From the NCBI RefSeq assembly GCF_000311785.1, contig NZ_HE978535.1:403433-438219 (forward strand): a stretch of DNA of 34,787 nucleotides, in the 5' to 3' direction. Below are positions 5,913-14,927 of this stretch, in pieces. A program made the position numbers and the translations under genes. This DNA comes from Brevibacillus massiliensis. GTDB taxonomy: Bacteria > Bacillota > Bacilli > Brevibacillales > Brevibacillaceae. Within the stretch, counting starts at the first letter, position 1. Each line of letters opens with the position of its first letter. The notes beneath the pieces were generated by a model. That model saw nothing but the letters and a program-made list of their open reading frames with translations, ran no database searches and had not been told where the DNA came from.

Positions 5913-7630
5913 AAGGCAAACTGTTGATCATCGGCTTTGGACCGGGGAGCTTTGAACACATTACCAAACGGGCCAAGGAAGCGATCGAAGAGAGCGATGT
6001 CGTGATCGGCTACAACACCTATGTGGATCTGATCAGCGGGCTGTTGACCGGACAGAAAATCGTCCGCACGGGAATGACGGAAGAGGTGAGCCGCGCGCAG
6101 GAGGCTGTCCGCCAGGCGGAAGCGGGTAAAAAGGTGGCGGTCATCTCCAGCGGGGATGCCGGCGTCTACGGCATGGCCGGACTCGTCTACGAGGTGCTGA
6201 TCGAAAAAGGCTGGACGGAGGCAACCGGGGTGGAAGTGGAAGTGATTCCGGGCATTTCCGCGATCAACTCCTGTTCGTCGCTGCTCGGGGCACCGGTCAT
6301 GCATGACGCCTGTACGATCAGTCTGAGTGACCACCTGACCCCGTGGGAGATCATCGCCAAGCGGATCGAAGCGGCGGGGGCGGCCGACTTTGTCATCGCG
6401 CTGTACAACCCGCGCAGCGGGCGGCGCACCAGACAAATCGTCGAGGCGCAGCGGATATTATTGAAATACCGCTCGCCGGATACGCCGGTGGGCATCGTCA
6501 AGAGCGCCTATCGCGACCGGGAACAGGTCGTGATCACCACGCTGGAGCAGATGCTGGATCACGAAATCGGCATGCTGACAACCGTCATCATCGGGAATTC
6601 GGCGACGTTTTTATACGACGAGAAAATGATTACGCCGCGGGGCTACCAGCGCAAGTATACCCTGACGGCCGAGGAGCAGGCGTTGAAGCCGCACCAGCGC
6701 CTGAAGCCGGAGGCGGAGCCCTGGGCGCTGCCCCAGTTTGAAGAGGAAGCGCCGCGTGCTGCGGACATCCGGTCGGCTGTGAATATACAGCCTGCCGCCG
6801 AGATGCGACCGGCTGCCGGGATGCGGCCAGCCGCTGCTGACACACAGCCAGCCGCCCATGTGCATTCTGCCGCTTCCAAGCCAAGCGCCTATGAACTGGC
6901 CATGGAAGCCCTGCTGCTCGTTCAGGGCAGCCGTGGAGTCGAAGTGAATCATTCGCCTGTCACCAATCCGCTGTTTGGGCAGCAGTCGATCTTCGAAGTA
7001 GCGGTCAGTCCGGGAGTAGCCAACAAGCGCTTTACGCCGGGTCAGATGATGCTGATGGCAGAGTTGGCGGGCGAATCGGGAGAGATCGAGTACACGCCCC
7101 ACCACCAGATCATCCTGCGTGTCCCTACGACGGAGCCGAAGCAAATCACCGCCAGGCTGCAGGCGGAAGGACTCTTGCTCGCTCCGATCGGCGACGTAGT
7201 CCAGCTCAAGGCGTGCGACTTTTGCAACGGGGAAAAAGATGAGTCCATCCCGTATGCGGAAGAGCTTTACCAGCGGTTAAACGGTCGCAGTGCGCCGAAA
7301 GAACTGCGGATCGGATTTAACGGCTGCGGGATGACATGTTACGGCGCGGTGAAAGAAGACATCGGCATCGTATACCGCCGCGGGAAATTCGACTTGTTTC
7401 TCGGGGCCAAGACGGTCGGCAGAAACGCCCACAGCGGACAGCCGGTGGCCGAGGGAATCGAGCCGGAGGAGCTTGTGGAGACGGTTGAGCGGATTGTGAA
7501 CCGCTACATCTCCGACGGCTTCCCCAACGAGCGGTTTCACAAGTACTTCAAGCGGGTGAAACAGGTAGAAGGCTTTGAACATCGGGAGGTGCCGGTGCTG
7601 GTCATCGACAATGCCGTCTGCGGCGATTGA
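5909..7630 (+). CDS. cbiH: Cobalt-factor III methyltransferase CbiH fused to a nitrite/sulfite-reductase-like Fe-S domain (CbiH60 type)
   Basis: A 573-residue fusion. The N-terminal ~245 residues are the C17-methyltransferase of the anaerobic pathway (ring contraction of cobalt-factor III). They carry GFGPGSFEHIT, SSGDAGVYGMAG, VIPGISAINSCSSLLGAP and LYNPRSGRRTRQ. An Ala/Pro-rich linker of degenerate PAA repeats (about 280-327) leads to a siroheme-reductase-like domain with VTNPLFGQQ, a YTPHHQI segment, and four cysteines C436, C439, C473 and C477 (C-x2-C and C-x3-C) able to hold a 4Fe-4S cluster. The same architecture is known as CbiH60 in Bacillus megaterium. ATG 5909 follows GGAGAGGAAGG; the in-frame ATG at 5885 is unlikely. 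Confidence 0.93.
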   Translation: MKGKLLIIGFGPGSFEHITKRAKEAIEESDVVIGYNTYVDLISGLLTGQKIVRTGMTEEVSRAQEAVRQAEAGKKVAVISSGDAGVYGMAGLVYEVLIEKGWTEATGVEVEVIPGISAINSCSSLLGAPVMHDACTISLSDHLTPWEIIAKRIEAAGAADFVIALYNPRSGRRTRQIVEAQRILLKYRSPDTPVGIVKSAYRDREQVVITTLEQMLDHEIGMLTTVIIGNSATFLYDEKMITPRGYQRKYTLTAEEQALKPHQRLKPEAEPWALPQFEEEAPRAADIRSAVNIQPAAEMRPAAGMRPAAADTQPAAHVHSAASKPSAYELAMEALLLVQGSRGVEVNHSPVTNPLFGQQSIFEVAVSPGVANKRFTPGQMMLMAELAGESGEIEYTPHHQIILRVPTTEPKQITARLQAEGLLLAPIGDVVQLKACDFCNGEKDESIPYAEELYQRLNGRSAPKELRIGFNGCGMTCYGAVKEDIGIVYRRGKFDLFLGAKTVGRNAHSGQPVAEGIEPEELVETVERIVNRYISDGFPNERFHKYFKRVKQVEGFEHREVPVLVIDNAVCGD

Positions 7631-7665
7631 CGGGACCACAATCGAAACGAAGGGGAGGAATCAGT

Positions 7666-8559
7666 ATGGACGCGGTGCTGTTTGTCGGGCACGGGAGCAG
7701 GGATCCGGAAGGAAATCTCGAGGTAAGAAGGTTTGTGGAAGCGATGGCCGAGGAGCTGTCTGTGCCGATCGTCGAAACCTGTTTTTTGGAACTGGAGCGG
7801 CCTGACATCTTTCAAGGCGTCCATGCTTGCGTGAAGCGGGGGGCGACTCGCGTAGTCGTCATCCCGATGATGCTGTTTGCCGCCGGACACGCCAAAATTC
7901 ACATTCCGGTGGCGATCGACGAGGTGAAGGAGCGGTATCCACAAGTAGAGTTCGTCTATGGACGGCCGATCGGGGTACACCCCAAGGTGTTGGAGATTCT
8001 CGCTGCCCGCTTGGCGGAAGTCGGTGTTTTGCCAGATGTGGAGCAGCCTGAGACGGCTGTACTCGTCGTCGGCAGGGGGAGCAGCGATCCCGATGCCAAC
8101 GGCGATCTGTTCAAGCTTTCCCGTTTGCTTTGGGAACGCTTCCGGGTGAAGTGGGTAGAGACTGCCTTTATCGGTGTGACCAGCCCGCTGACGGAAGAGG
8201 GCGTGGAACGCTGCCTGAAGCTTGGCGCCCGTCAGGTGGTGATCCTGCCTTACTTCCTGTTCACCGGTGTTTTGATCAAGCGGATGGAGGCCATGCTGGA
8301 GGAGCTTCGCGGGCGGCATGCGGATATTTCCTTCACCATGACCCACTACTTCGGCTTCCACCCCGCGCTGCGCCAGGTCTTTCACGAGCGGGTGAGGGAA
8401 GCGCTGCAGGGGGTAGTGAAGATGAACTGTGATACGTGCCAGTACCGCCTGGATGCCATGGAGCATATCGACCACCATCACCATCACAGTCATGATCATC
8501 ACCACCACCACGATCACGACCATGGGCATGGTCATCATCATCACGTCCACGTAAAGTGA
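7666..8559 (+). CDS. cbiX: Sirohydrochlorin cobaltochelatase, long form with Fe-S motif and His-rich tail
   Basis: A 297-residue two-domain chelatase inserting Co(II) into sirohydrochlorin. The first half has the active-site pattern LFVGHGSRDP (His9) and AAGHAKIHIPVAI (His75, His79). The second half repeats the fold with VVGRGSSDPDANGD, where the His is replaced. Near the end lie MNCDTC (253-258), matching the MxCxxC motif linked to a 4Fe-4S centre in B. megaterium CbiX, and a tail from residue 267 with 20 His in about 31 residues, a probable cobalt store. ATG 7666 is preceded by AGGGGAGG; the in-frame TTG 7627 is rejected. Confidence 0.94.
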   Translation: MDAVLFVGHGSRDPEGNLEVRRFVEAMAEELSVPIVETCFLELERPDIFQGVHACVKRGATRVVVIPMMLFAAGHAKIHIPVAIDEVKERYPQVEFVYGRPIGVHPKVLEILAARLAEVGVLPDVEQPETAVLVVGRGSSDPDANGDLFKLSRLLWERFRVKWVETAFIGVTSPLTEEGVERCLKLGARQVVILPYFLFTGVLIKRMEAMLEELRGRHADISFTMTHYFGFHPALRQVFHERVREALQGVVKMNCDTCQYRLDAMEHIDHHHHHSHDHHHHHDHDHGHGHHHHVHVK

Positions 8560-8571
8560 GGAGGCGAAACC

Positions 8572-9402
8572 ATGATTGCCGTTTTAGCGGGAACAAGCGA
8601 TGCACGCGAATTGGCGCTGTTGATCCGGCAGGCAGGCTATTCGCTGCTGACCACGGTCGTGACGGAAAGCGCGGCAAAAAGCATGCAGGAAGCGGGCCTC
8701 CCGGTACAGGTAGGGAGACTCTCCGCCGCCGATTTCGTCGATTTGGTCCGGACCAAGAACATCCAGGCCATCGTCGATGCCAGCCACCCTTTTGCGGAGG
8801 AAGCTTCGAAAAACGCGATGAGCGGTGCCCGTGAAGCTGGCGTGCCGTACATCCGTTACGAACGGGAAAGCCTCTCCTACCATGACCATCCGCAGGTGAC
8901 GATGGCAGCGGATTACGCCGAGGCGGCGGAGCTGGCCGCGCAGAAGCGGGGGGTCATCATGCTGACCACAGGCAGCAAGACCCTGGCGATCTTTGCCAAG
9001 CGGCTGCTGGGACTGCCTGATACCACACTGGTGGCCCGCATGCTGCCGCGCCTGGACAACATGCAAAAATGCGAGGAACTGGGAATTGAACAGAAAAACA
9101 TTGTCGCCATGCAAGGCCCTTTTTCCAAAGCACTGAACCGGGCGCTGTACGAGCACTACGGCGTCACGCTGATGATCACCAAGGAGAGCGGCAAAGTCGG
9201 TGCGGTCGATGAAAAGCTGGAAGCGGCCCTGGAGCTGGGGATTGAAACGATCGTGATCGCCAGGCCACAGATTGAATACGGGGTCAAATTCTCCGACTTT
9301 ACCGGCGTTTTGCGCGAATTAGACCGCTGTCTCAAGGGAGGGATAGACCATGCAGTTTCACACGGAGTTTACACCGTCTACGGTACAACCGCAGGAAATT
9401 GA
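8572..9402 (+). CDS. cobK: Cobalt-precorrin-6A reductase
   Basis: A 276-residue NAD(P)H-dependent reductase (CobK/CbiJ) of the corrin pathway. Typical blocks are AVLAGTSDAREL at the N-terminus, VDASHPFAEEAS, LTTGSKTL, MQGPFS, and TKESGKVGAVDEKLEAALELG, followed by VIARP. Length is close to that of the family. ATG 8572 has GAGGAGGCG upstream. The last 18 codons overlap the start of cbiC, an unusually long overlap of 53 bases for this operon. In the S. enterica naming this is cbiJ. Confidence 0.92.
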   Translation: MIAVLAGTSDARELALLIRQAGYSLLTTVVTESAAKSMQEAGLPVQVGRLSAADFVDLVRTKNIQAIVDASHPFAEEASKNAMSGAREAGVPYIRYERESLSYHDHPQVTMAADYAEAAELAAQKRGVIMLTTGSKTLAIFAKRLLGLPDTTLVARMLPRLDNMQKCEELGIEQKNIVAMQGPFSKALNRALYEHYGVTLMITKESGKVGAVDEKLEAALELGIETIVIARPQIEYGVKFSDFTGVLRELDRCLKGGIDHAVSHGVYTVYGTTAGN

Positions 9403-10000
9403 GGAAAAGAGCTTTGCGATCATTACCGAGGAACTGGGGGAGCATTCGTTTACACCGGAGCAGTTTCCCGTCGTACAGCGGGTTATTCACGCCTCGGCCG
9501 ATTTTGACCTGGGCCGCAGCCTGCTCTTTCACCCCGATGCGGTAGAAGCGGGGATCCAGGCGATTCGCACCGGGAAAATCCTCGTTGCCGACGTGCAGAT
9601 GGTTCAAGTAGGCATCAGCAAGGCTCGGATTGAGAAATTCGGCGGCGAGGTAAAGGTGTACATCTCCGACCGCGACGTGATGGAAGAGGCCAAGCGGCTC
9701 AATACGACACGTGCGATCATCTCGATGCGCAAAGCGGTCAAGGAAGCGGAAGGCGGCATCTTTGCCATCGGCAACGCGCCAACCGCGCTTTTGGAACTGA
9801 TCCGGCTCGTCAAGGAAGGAGAGGCAAAACCGGGGTTGATCATCGGCATGCCGGTTGGCTTCGTCTCGGCTGCCGAATCCAAGGAGGAATTGGCCAAACT
9901 GGACATTCCATTTATTACCAATCAAGGGCGGAAAGGCGGCAGTCCGGTGACCGTGGCGGCGGTAAACGCCTTGTCTCTGATGGCGGAGCGCCGGGGATAA
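9350..10000 (+). CDS. cbiC: Cobalt-precorrin-8 methylmutase
   Basis: A 216-residue mutase moving the methyl group from C11 to C12 to give cobyrinate. The conserved VIHASADFDLGRSLLFHPDA contains the catalytic His (His47). Later blocks are MVQVGISK, GNAPTALLEL, IIGMPVGFVSAAESKEEL and ITNQGRKGGSPVTVAAVNAL, all hallmarks of CbiC/CobH. ATG 9350 has AAGGGAGGG upstream and lies inside the 3' end of cobK. Confidence 0.95.
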   Translation: MQFHTEFTPSTVQPQEIEEKSFAIITEELGEHSFTPEQFPVVQRVIHASADFDLGRSLLFHPDAVEAGIQAIRTGKILVADVQMVQVGISKARIEKFGGEVKVYISDRDVMEEAKRLNTTRAIISMRKAVKEAEGGIFAIGNAPTALLELIRLVKEGEAKPGLIIGMPVGFVSAAESKEELAKLDIPFITNQGRKGGSPVTVAAVNALSLMAERRG

Positions 10001-10003
10001 ACG

Positions 10004-11128
10004 ATGAAGGAAGCGGCGGAAAAACCGATGCGCTACGGCTACACGACCGGTTCGTGTGCCACGGCGGCAGCAAAAGCGGCACTGCTGTCGCTGATCTTGC
10101 AGGAAAAACAGACAGAAGCGACGATCACCCTGCCGATCGGGCAAACAGCCACCTTCCAGATGGAGAGCTGCGAATTTACCGCAGACATGGGGGTAGCCGG
10201 CACGATCAAGGACGGCGGCGACGATCCCGATGCCACCCACGGCGCCCTGATCATGTCCGCTGTCTACTGGAAGGACAGTCCCGGGATTGAACTGGATGGC
10301 GGCGTCGGCGTGGGCCGGGTGACCAAACCGGGACTGCCGGTGCCGATCGGCGAAGCGGCGATCAATCCGGTTCCGCGCCGGATGATTGTGGAAACCGTGC
10401 AGGAAGTTCTGGCAGAGTACGATATCAACCGCGGCGTTCGCGTGGTCGTCTCGGTGCCGGACGGAGAAGAGATTGCCAAAAAGACGCTGAACGGCAGACT
10501 GGGGATCGTCGGCGGCATTTCCATTTTGGGCACGCGGGGAATCGTCGTTCCGTATTCGACTTCGGCCTGGAAAGCGAGCATTGTTCAGGCCATGAACGTC
10601 GCTGTCGCTGGCGGCTGTGATCACCTCGTCCTGTCCACCGGCGGTCGCAGTGAAAAGGTCGGCATGGATCTGTACCCGGATCTGCCGGAGGAAGCCTTTA
10701 TTGAAATGGGCGATTTCGTCGGATTCACGCTGCTCATGTGCAAGAAGCATCCCGCAGTGAAGAAGGTATCGTTAATCGGTATGATGGGTAAATTTTCCAA
10801 ATTAGCACAAGGCGTGCTGATGGTTCACTCCAAAAGCGCACCGGTGGACTTCGGCTTCTTGGCGAAAGTCGCGGAGGAAGCGGGCGTTCCTGCGGAGCTG
10901 AAGGAGGAGATTTTGTCAGCCACAACCGCCTCTTATGTGGGCGACCTGATGATGGCGCAGGGGTACCGGCATTTTTTTGCCAGGCTGTGTCAGTACTGTT
11001 GTGATGTCGGTTTGCGCCATATCGGCGGAGGACTGGAGCTGGAGACGGTGATTACGACGATGAAGGGTGAGTTGCTCGGAAGGGAGTCACGGTATGGAGC
11101 AAGTAATCAAAGTGATCGGGATCGGTGA
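10004..11128 (+). CDS. cbiD: Cobalt-precorrin-5B C1-methyltransferase CbiD
   Basis: A 374-residue enzyme specific to the anaerobic route, which methylates C1 of cobalt-precorrin-5B using SAM. It shows the signature [16 protein letters not shown] near the N-terminus, the central [13 protein letters not shown] and [18 protein letters not shown] motifs, [13 protein letters not shown], and [17 protein letters not shown]. Its presence is good evidence for the cobalt-early pathway. It starts 3 bases after cbiC, and its 3' end overlaps cbiET by 35 bases. Confidence 0.95.
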   Translation: MKEAAEKPMRYGYTTGSCATAAAKAALLSLILQEKQTEATITLPIGQTATFQMESCEFTADMGVAGTIKDGGDDPDATHGALIMSAVYWKDSPGIELDGGVGVGRVTKPGLPVPIGEAAINPVPRRMIVETVQEVLAEYDINRGVRVVVSVPDGEEIAKKTLNGRLGIVGGISILGTRGIVVPYSTSAWKASIVQAMNVAVAGGCDHLVLSTGGRSEKVGMDLYPDLPEEAFIEMGDFVGFTLLMCKKHPAVKKVSLIGMMGKFSKLAQGVLMVHSKSAPVDFGFLAKVAEEAGVPAELKEEILSATTASYVGDLMMAQGYRHFFARLCQYCCDVGLRHIGGGLELETVITTMKGELLGRESRYGASNQSDRDR

Positions 11129-12311
11129 TGACGGAGCGGAGAGTCTTTTGCCCGTCTACCGCCAGTGGATTGAGGAGAGCGAGCTGTTGATCGGCGGTGA
11201 GCGGCATCTCGGCTATTTTCCCGACTACCCCGGTGAAAAATGGGCTGTTCAGGAAGGGCTTGCTGCCATTGTGGAGCGGCTGCGGGGTGAGACGCGCCAG
11301 ACAGTGATCTTGGCCTCCGGAGACCCGCTGTTTTACGGCATTGGCGGCTACCTGGCCAAAAAGCTGCCGGTGCAGATCTACCCCCAGGTGAGTTCTATTC
11401 AACTCGCTTTTGCTCGCATCGGCGAAAGCTGGCAGGACGCATGCATTACCAGCGTTCACGGCCGCAGCATGAAAGGCCTGGCCCAGCGCATCGACGGGAA
11501 GGCGAAGGTAGCTCTGCTCACTGATGATCAGAACGGACCGCAGGCGATTGCCAAGTACCTGCTCATGTTCGGCATGAATGAGTACGAGATGTTTGTCGGC
11601 GAAAATCTGGGCGGTCCGGACGAGCGAACGGGCTGGTATCAATTGGATGAACTGGCCGACCAGTCGTTCTCTCCGTTAAACGTAGTAATCCTTCGGCAGA
11701 AACAGGCCGGGCCCGTCTGGCCATTGGGCATCCCTGACGAAGAGTTTGCCCAGAGAAAACCGGATAAGGGGTTAATTACAAAAAGGGAGATTCGCGTGCT
11801 CAGTTTGGCCAACCTGCGGCTGCGCGCCGACAGCACGGTCTGGGATATCGGCACCTGTACCGGCTCAATTGCCATCGAGGCAGCCCGTATCGCCCGTTTG
11901 GGACAGGTGTTTGCCGTGGAAAAAAACGCCGAAGACCTGGAAAACTGCCGGCAGAACATGTACAAGTTTCGCGCTGACTTGTCTCTTGTGCACAGCAAGG
12001 CTCCTCAGGGGTTGGAGCGGTTTCCCGACCCGGATGCAGTGTTTATCGGGGGAAGCGGCGGCGAGTTGAAGGAACTGCTGCACGTCTGCTGCAGCCGCCT
12101 GAAGCCGGAGGGGCGCATCGTCCTCAACGCGGCGACGATCGAGACCCTGTATCTGGCGATCGAAGCGTTTCAGGCCGAAGGGTTTGCCTTTGACGTGACG
12201 CTGTCGCAAATATCGCGGAGCAAACCGATTCTGGCGATGACCCGTTTTGAAGGCTTAAATCCTGTCTACTTGATTACAGCATACAAAAAGGTGGAGAGCG
12301 CAAATGAGTAA
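11094..12311 (+). CDS. cbiET: Fused CbiE-CbiT: cobalt-precorrin-7 C5-methyltransferase and C15-methyltransferase/decarboxylase
   Basis: A 405-residue bifunctional protein. The CbiE half (about 1-205) has [29 protein letters not shown] and ITSVHGRSM. The CbiT half begins after [13 protein letters not shown] and contains the SAM-binding motif [13 protein letters not shown] (from residue 251) and the [10 protein letters not shown] loop. Together they complete methylation at C5 and C15 and decarboxylate the C12 acetate. The fusion equals CobL of the aerobic pathway and CbiET of Bacillus. ATG 11094 follows GGAAGGGAG; the upstream in-frame start 11067 gives a non-homologous extension. Confidence 0.94.
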   Translation: MEQVIKVIGIGDDGAESLLPVYRQWIEESELLIGGERHLGYFPDYPGEKWAVQEGLAAIVERLRGETRQTVILASGDPLFYGIGGYLAKKLPVQIYPQVSSIQLAFARIGESWQDACITSVHGRSMKGLAQRIDGKAKVALLTDDQNGPQAIAKYLLMFGMNEYEMFVGENLGGPDERTGWYQLDELADQSFSPLNVVILRQKQAGPVWPLGIPDEEFAQRKPDKGLITKREIRVLSLANLRLRADSTVWDIGTCTGSIAIEAARIARLGQVFAVEKNAEDLENCRQNMYKFRADLSLVHSKAPQGLERFPDPDAVFIGGSGGELKELLHVCCSRLKPEGRIVLNAATIETLYLAIEAFQAEGFAFDVTLSQISRSKPILAMTRFEGLNPVYLITAYKKVESANE

Positions 12312-13014
12312 ACTGGGAGTGCTGCACGGGGTAGGGGTAGGGCCGGGCGACCCCGAATTAATCACAGTGAAGGCGTTTCGCATTCTCAAGGAGTCGCCTG
12401 TCATCGCCTATCCGAAAAAGCGTTCCGGCAGCAAAAGCTATGCGCTGGCCATAACGGAAACCTACGTCAACACGATGGAAAAAGAGATGGTCGGGCTCGT
12501 CTTTCCGATGACGAAGGACAAGGAGACGCTGGAGCGGCAGTGGAACAAAACAATGGAAACCATCTGGCAGCACCTGCGCGAGGGTAGAGATGTGGCCTTC
12601 GTCACGGAGGGCGACCCGCTCTTGTACAGTACGTTTATTCACATGATGCGGCTGATGCAGGAGCTTCACCCCGAAGTGGAGATCAGATCGATCCCCGGCA
12701 TCTCTTCTGTCAACGGCGCTGCGGCCCGGCTCGGTCTGCCGCTGGCCGACGGAGACGAACAGACCGCGATCATCCCGGCGACAGAGGACCGGGCCGCGAT
12801 GTGCAAAGCGCTCGTCGAACACGATTGCGTCATCTTTATCAAGGTGGCCAAGGTGCTCGACATGATGATCGAACTGCTCAGGGAGCTTGATCTCGTCCAT
12901 AAGGCGGCTGTCGTGACGAAGGCCACGTCCAGTGAAGAGATGATCTGGCGGGATGTGGAGGAGCTGGAAGGTGCGGAATTGGAGTACCTAACCTTGATGG
13001 TGGTGAGAAAATAG
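12304..13014 (+). CDS. cbiL: Cobalt-factor II C20-methyltransferase
   Basis: A 236-residue SAM-dependent tetrapyrrole methylase adding the C20 methyl group to cobalt-factor II. Evidence: [18 protein letters not shown] at the N-terminus, the CbiL-type [32 protein letters not shown], and [21 protein letters not shown]. It overlaps cbiET by 8 bases. It sits late in the operon although it acts before CbiH. The aerobic name is cobI; cbiL fits the cobalt-early set here. Confidence 0.94.
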   Translation: MSKLGVLHGVGVGPGDPELITVKAFRILKESPVIAYPKKRSGSKSYALAITETYVNTMEKEMVGLVFPMTKDKETLERQWNKTMETIWQHLREGRDVAFVTEGDPLLYSTFIHMMRLMQELHPEVEIRSIPGISSVNGAAARLGLPLADGDEQTAIIPATEDRAAMCKALVEHDCVIFIKVAKVLDMMIELLRELDLVHKAAVVTKATSSEEMIWRDVEELEGAELEYLTLMVVRK

Positions 13015-13790
13015 TGAAAATGTATATCGTAGGGGCGGGTCCCGGCGATCCCGACTTGATTACCGTGAAAGGCTTGCGCTTGCTTCAGGAGGCGGACGTC
13101 GTCTTCTACACCGACTCGCTGGTCAGCGAAGAACTGGTGGCGAGAGCGAACCCGGCAGCCGAAGTGATCAAAAGCTCCGGCATGGCGCTGGAGGAGATGG
13201 TGGAAGTCATCGTGGACCGCGTTACCGCCGGGAAAAAACTGGTGCGGCTGCACACGGGCGATCCGTCGATGTACGGAGCGACGATGGAGCAGATCGCGCT
13301 GTTAAAGCGCCGGGGCATCGAGTGTGAGATCGTCCCCGGGGTAAGCTCCGTCTTTGCCGCGGCGGCTGCAGTCGGCGCCGAGCTGACGATACCGGAGCTG
13401 ACCCAGACCTTGATTTTGACCCGCGCCGAAGGGCGCACGCCGGTGCCGGAGCGGGAACAACTGCGGGATTTGGCCAGCCATCACTGCACGATCGCGCTGT
13501 TTTTGAGCGCCACCCTGACCAAGAAGATCACCCGCGAGTTGATCGCCGCCGGCTGGAGCGAGGAGACGCCGGTCGCGGTCGTTCAGCGCGCCAGCTGGCC
13601 TGATCAGAAGATCGTCCGGACGACGGTGGGCAGGATGGACGAGGACCTGGGCAAACACGGCATCCGCTCCCATGCGATGATCCTGGCCGGCTGGGCGCTC
13701 GATCCCGACATCCACGAAAAGGATGAATATCGTTCGAAGCTGTACGATAAAGAATTTACCCACAGCTTTCGCAAGGGAGTGAAGGCATGA
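13014..13790 (+). CDS. cbiF: Cobalt-precorrin-4 C11-methyltransferase
   Basis: A 258-residue methylase for C11. Hallmarks are YIVGAGPGDPDLITVKGLRLL, VRLHTGDPSMYGA, IVPGVSSVFAAAAAVGAELTIPEL, LTRAEGRTPVPE and a C-terminal VQRASWPDQKIVRTT. The start is taken as GTG 13014, overlapping the cbiL stop (TAGTG). ATG 13020, two codons on, is an equally possible start. The ribosome binding site is weak, as expected for coupled translation. The TGA overlaps the cbiG ATG. Confidence 0.94.
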   Translation: MKMYIVGAGPGDPDLITVKGLRLLQEADVVFYTDSLVSEELVARANPAAEVIKSSGMALEEMVEVIVDRVTAGKKLVRLHTGDPSMYGATMEQIALLKRRGIECEIVPGVSSVFAAAAAVGAELTIPELTQTLILTRAEGRTPVPEREQLRDLASHHCTIALFLSATLTKKITRELIAAGWSEETPVAVVQRASWPDQKIVRTTVGRMDEDLGKHGIRSHAMILAGWALDPDIHEKDEYRSKLYDKEFTHSFRKGVKA

Positions 13791-14914
13791 GCATTCAGCT
13801 GGAGGAAGGGGTCATCCCGGCGATTGAGCAGAGGGGTGATTACGCGATTGTGGCGATCACCAAGCACGGGGTCGAACTGGCTCGCAGACTGCATGAGAAG
13901 TTTTCCCACGCCGATCTCTACTACATGGAGAAGTTTGCCCGGGGCGACGAGACAACCCGGCGGATCCAACTGTTTACCGGTTCGGTCCGCCTGCTGTTTC
14001 CCGCCCTGTTTCCAAGCTACAAAGGGCTGATCGTGATCATTTCGCTGGGGGCGGTCGTGCGGATGATCGCTCCGCTGCTGCAGGATAAAAAAACCGATCC
14101 GGGCGTCGTCGTCATCGACGATCGCGGGGAGCACGTGATCAGTGTCCTGTCCGGCCATTTGGGCGGGGCCAACGAGCTGGCGCTGGAAGTGGCGGCGGCC
14201 ATTGGCGCCCGGCCGGTCATCACCACGGCGTCCGATGTGCAAAAGACAATTCCGGTCGACCTGTTCGGCCGCCGCTTCGGCTGGCGGTGGGAATCGGATG
14301 AAAAGCTGACACCCGTCTCCGCTGCCGTCGTCAACGAGGAAAAGGTCGCCGTCGTCCAGGAGTCCGGCGAAAAAAACTGGTGGATGCACGAGACGCCATT
14401 GCCGGACAATATCCAGGTGTTCGACAATATACCTGACGCCCTGGCGGCAGAGCCGAACGCAGCATTGGTCGTGACGCACCGCCTGCTTTCGGCGGATGAA
14501 GAAGTCATCTTGCAAAACGGCGTGCTGTACCGCCCCAAGGTGATCGTGCTGGGCATTGGCTGCAATCGCGGTACGTCAGCCGAGGAGATCGAAGCGGTCA
14601 TCCTGGAGACGCTGGACGAATTGCGGTTCTCGATTCACAGCGTGAAAGCGGTTTGCACGTTTGAACTGAAAAAAGGCGAACCGGGACTGCTCGCCGTCAC
14701 CGGGAAGTACGGTTGGCCATTCGTCTGGTATACGGCCGAACAGCTTAACGCCGTGCCGATCGAGGCTCCCTCGGAGACGGTCTACCGCTATACCGGCGTC
14801 TGGGGCGTAAGCGAGCCGGCGGCTAGGCTCTACGCCGGATGCGATCAATTGGTCTTGACGAAAAAGAAATCCGGCAACGTCACGATATCTGTCGGAATCC
14901 TATCTTTTGAGTGA
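13787..14914 (+). CDS. cbiG: Cobalt-precorrin-5A hydrolase CbiG
   Basis: A 375-residue protein that opens the ring A lactone of cobalt-precorrin-5A, releasing acetaldehyde. This step is found only in the anaerobic pathway. The N-terminal region has YAIVAITKHGVELARRL. The middle has LGAVVRMIAPLLQDKKTDPG and VVVIDDRGEHVISVLSGHLGGANELA. The C-terminal CbiG domain has LGIGCNRGTSAEEIEAV and ends with GVWGVSEPAARLYAG. ATG 13787 overlaps the cbiF stop and has AAGGGAG upstream. Confidence 0.95.
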   Translation: MSIQLEEGVIPAIEQRGDYAIVAITKHGVELARRLHEKFSHADLYYMEKFARGDETTRRIQLFTGSVRLLFPALFPSYKGLIVIISLGAVVRMIAPLLQDKKTDPGVVVIDDRGEHVISVLSGHLGGANELALEVAAAIGARPVITTASDVQKTIPVDLFGRRFGWRWESDEKLTPVSAAVVNEEKVAVVQESGEKNWWMHETPLPDNIQVFDNIPDALAAEPNAALVVTHRLLSADEEVILQNGVLYRPKVIVLGIGCNRGTSAEEIEAVILETLDELRFSIHSVKAVCTFELKKGEPGLLAVTGKYGWPFVWYTAEQLNAVPIEAPSETVYRYTGVWGVSEPAARLYAGCDQLVLTKKKSGNVTISVGILSFE

Positions 14915-14927
14915 CAAGGGGGCTCAC

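Noticed and set aside
6745-6890. Repeat-rich stretch considered as a CRISPR or VNTR
   Set aside because: The repeats are degenerate, in frame, and encode the Ala/Pro linker inside CbiH; there are no spacers.
8466-8556. CAC/CAT-rich simple repeat
   Set aside because: It is the in-frame coding sequence of the CbiX His tail, not a non-coding satellite.
9332-10750. 472-codon open frame on the minus strand
   Set aside because: It is antisense to cbiC and cbiD, both unmistakable; the translation is rich in Arg, His and Asp with no domain.
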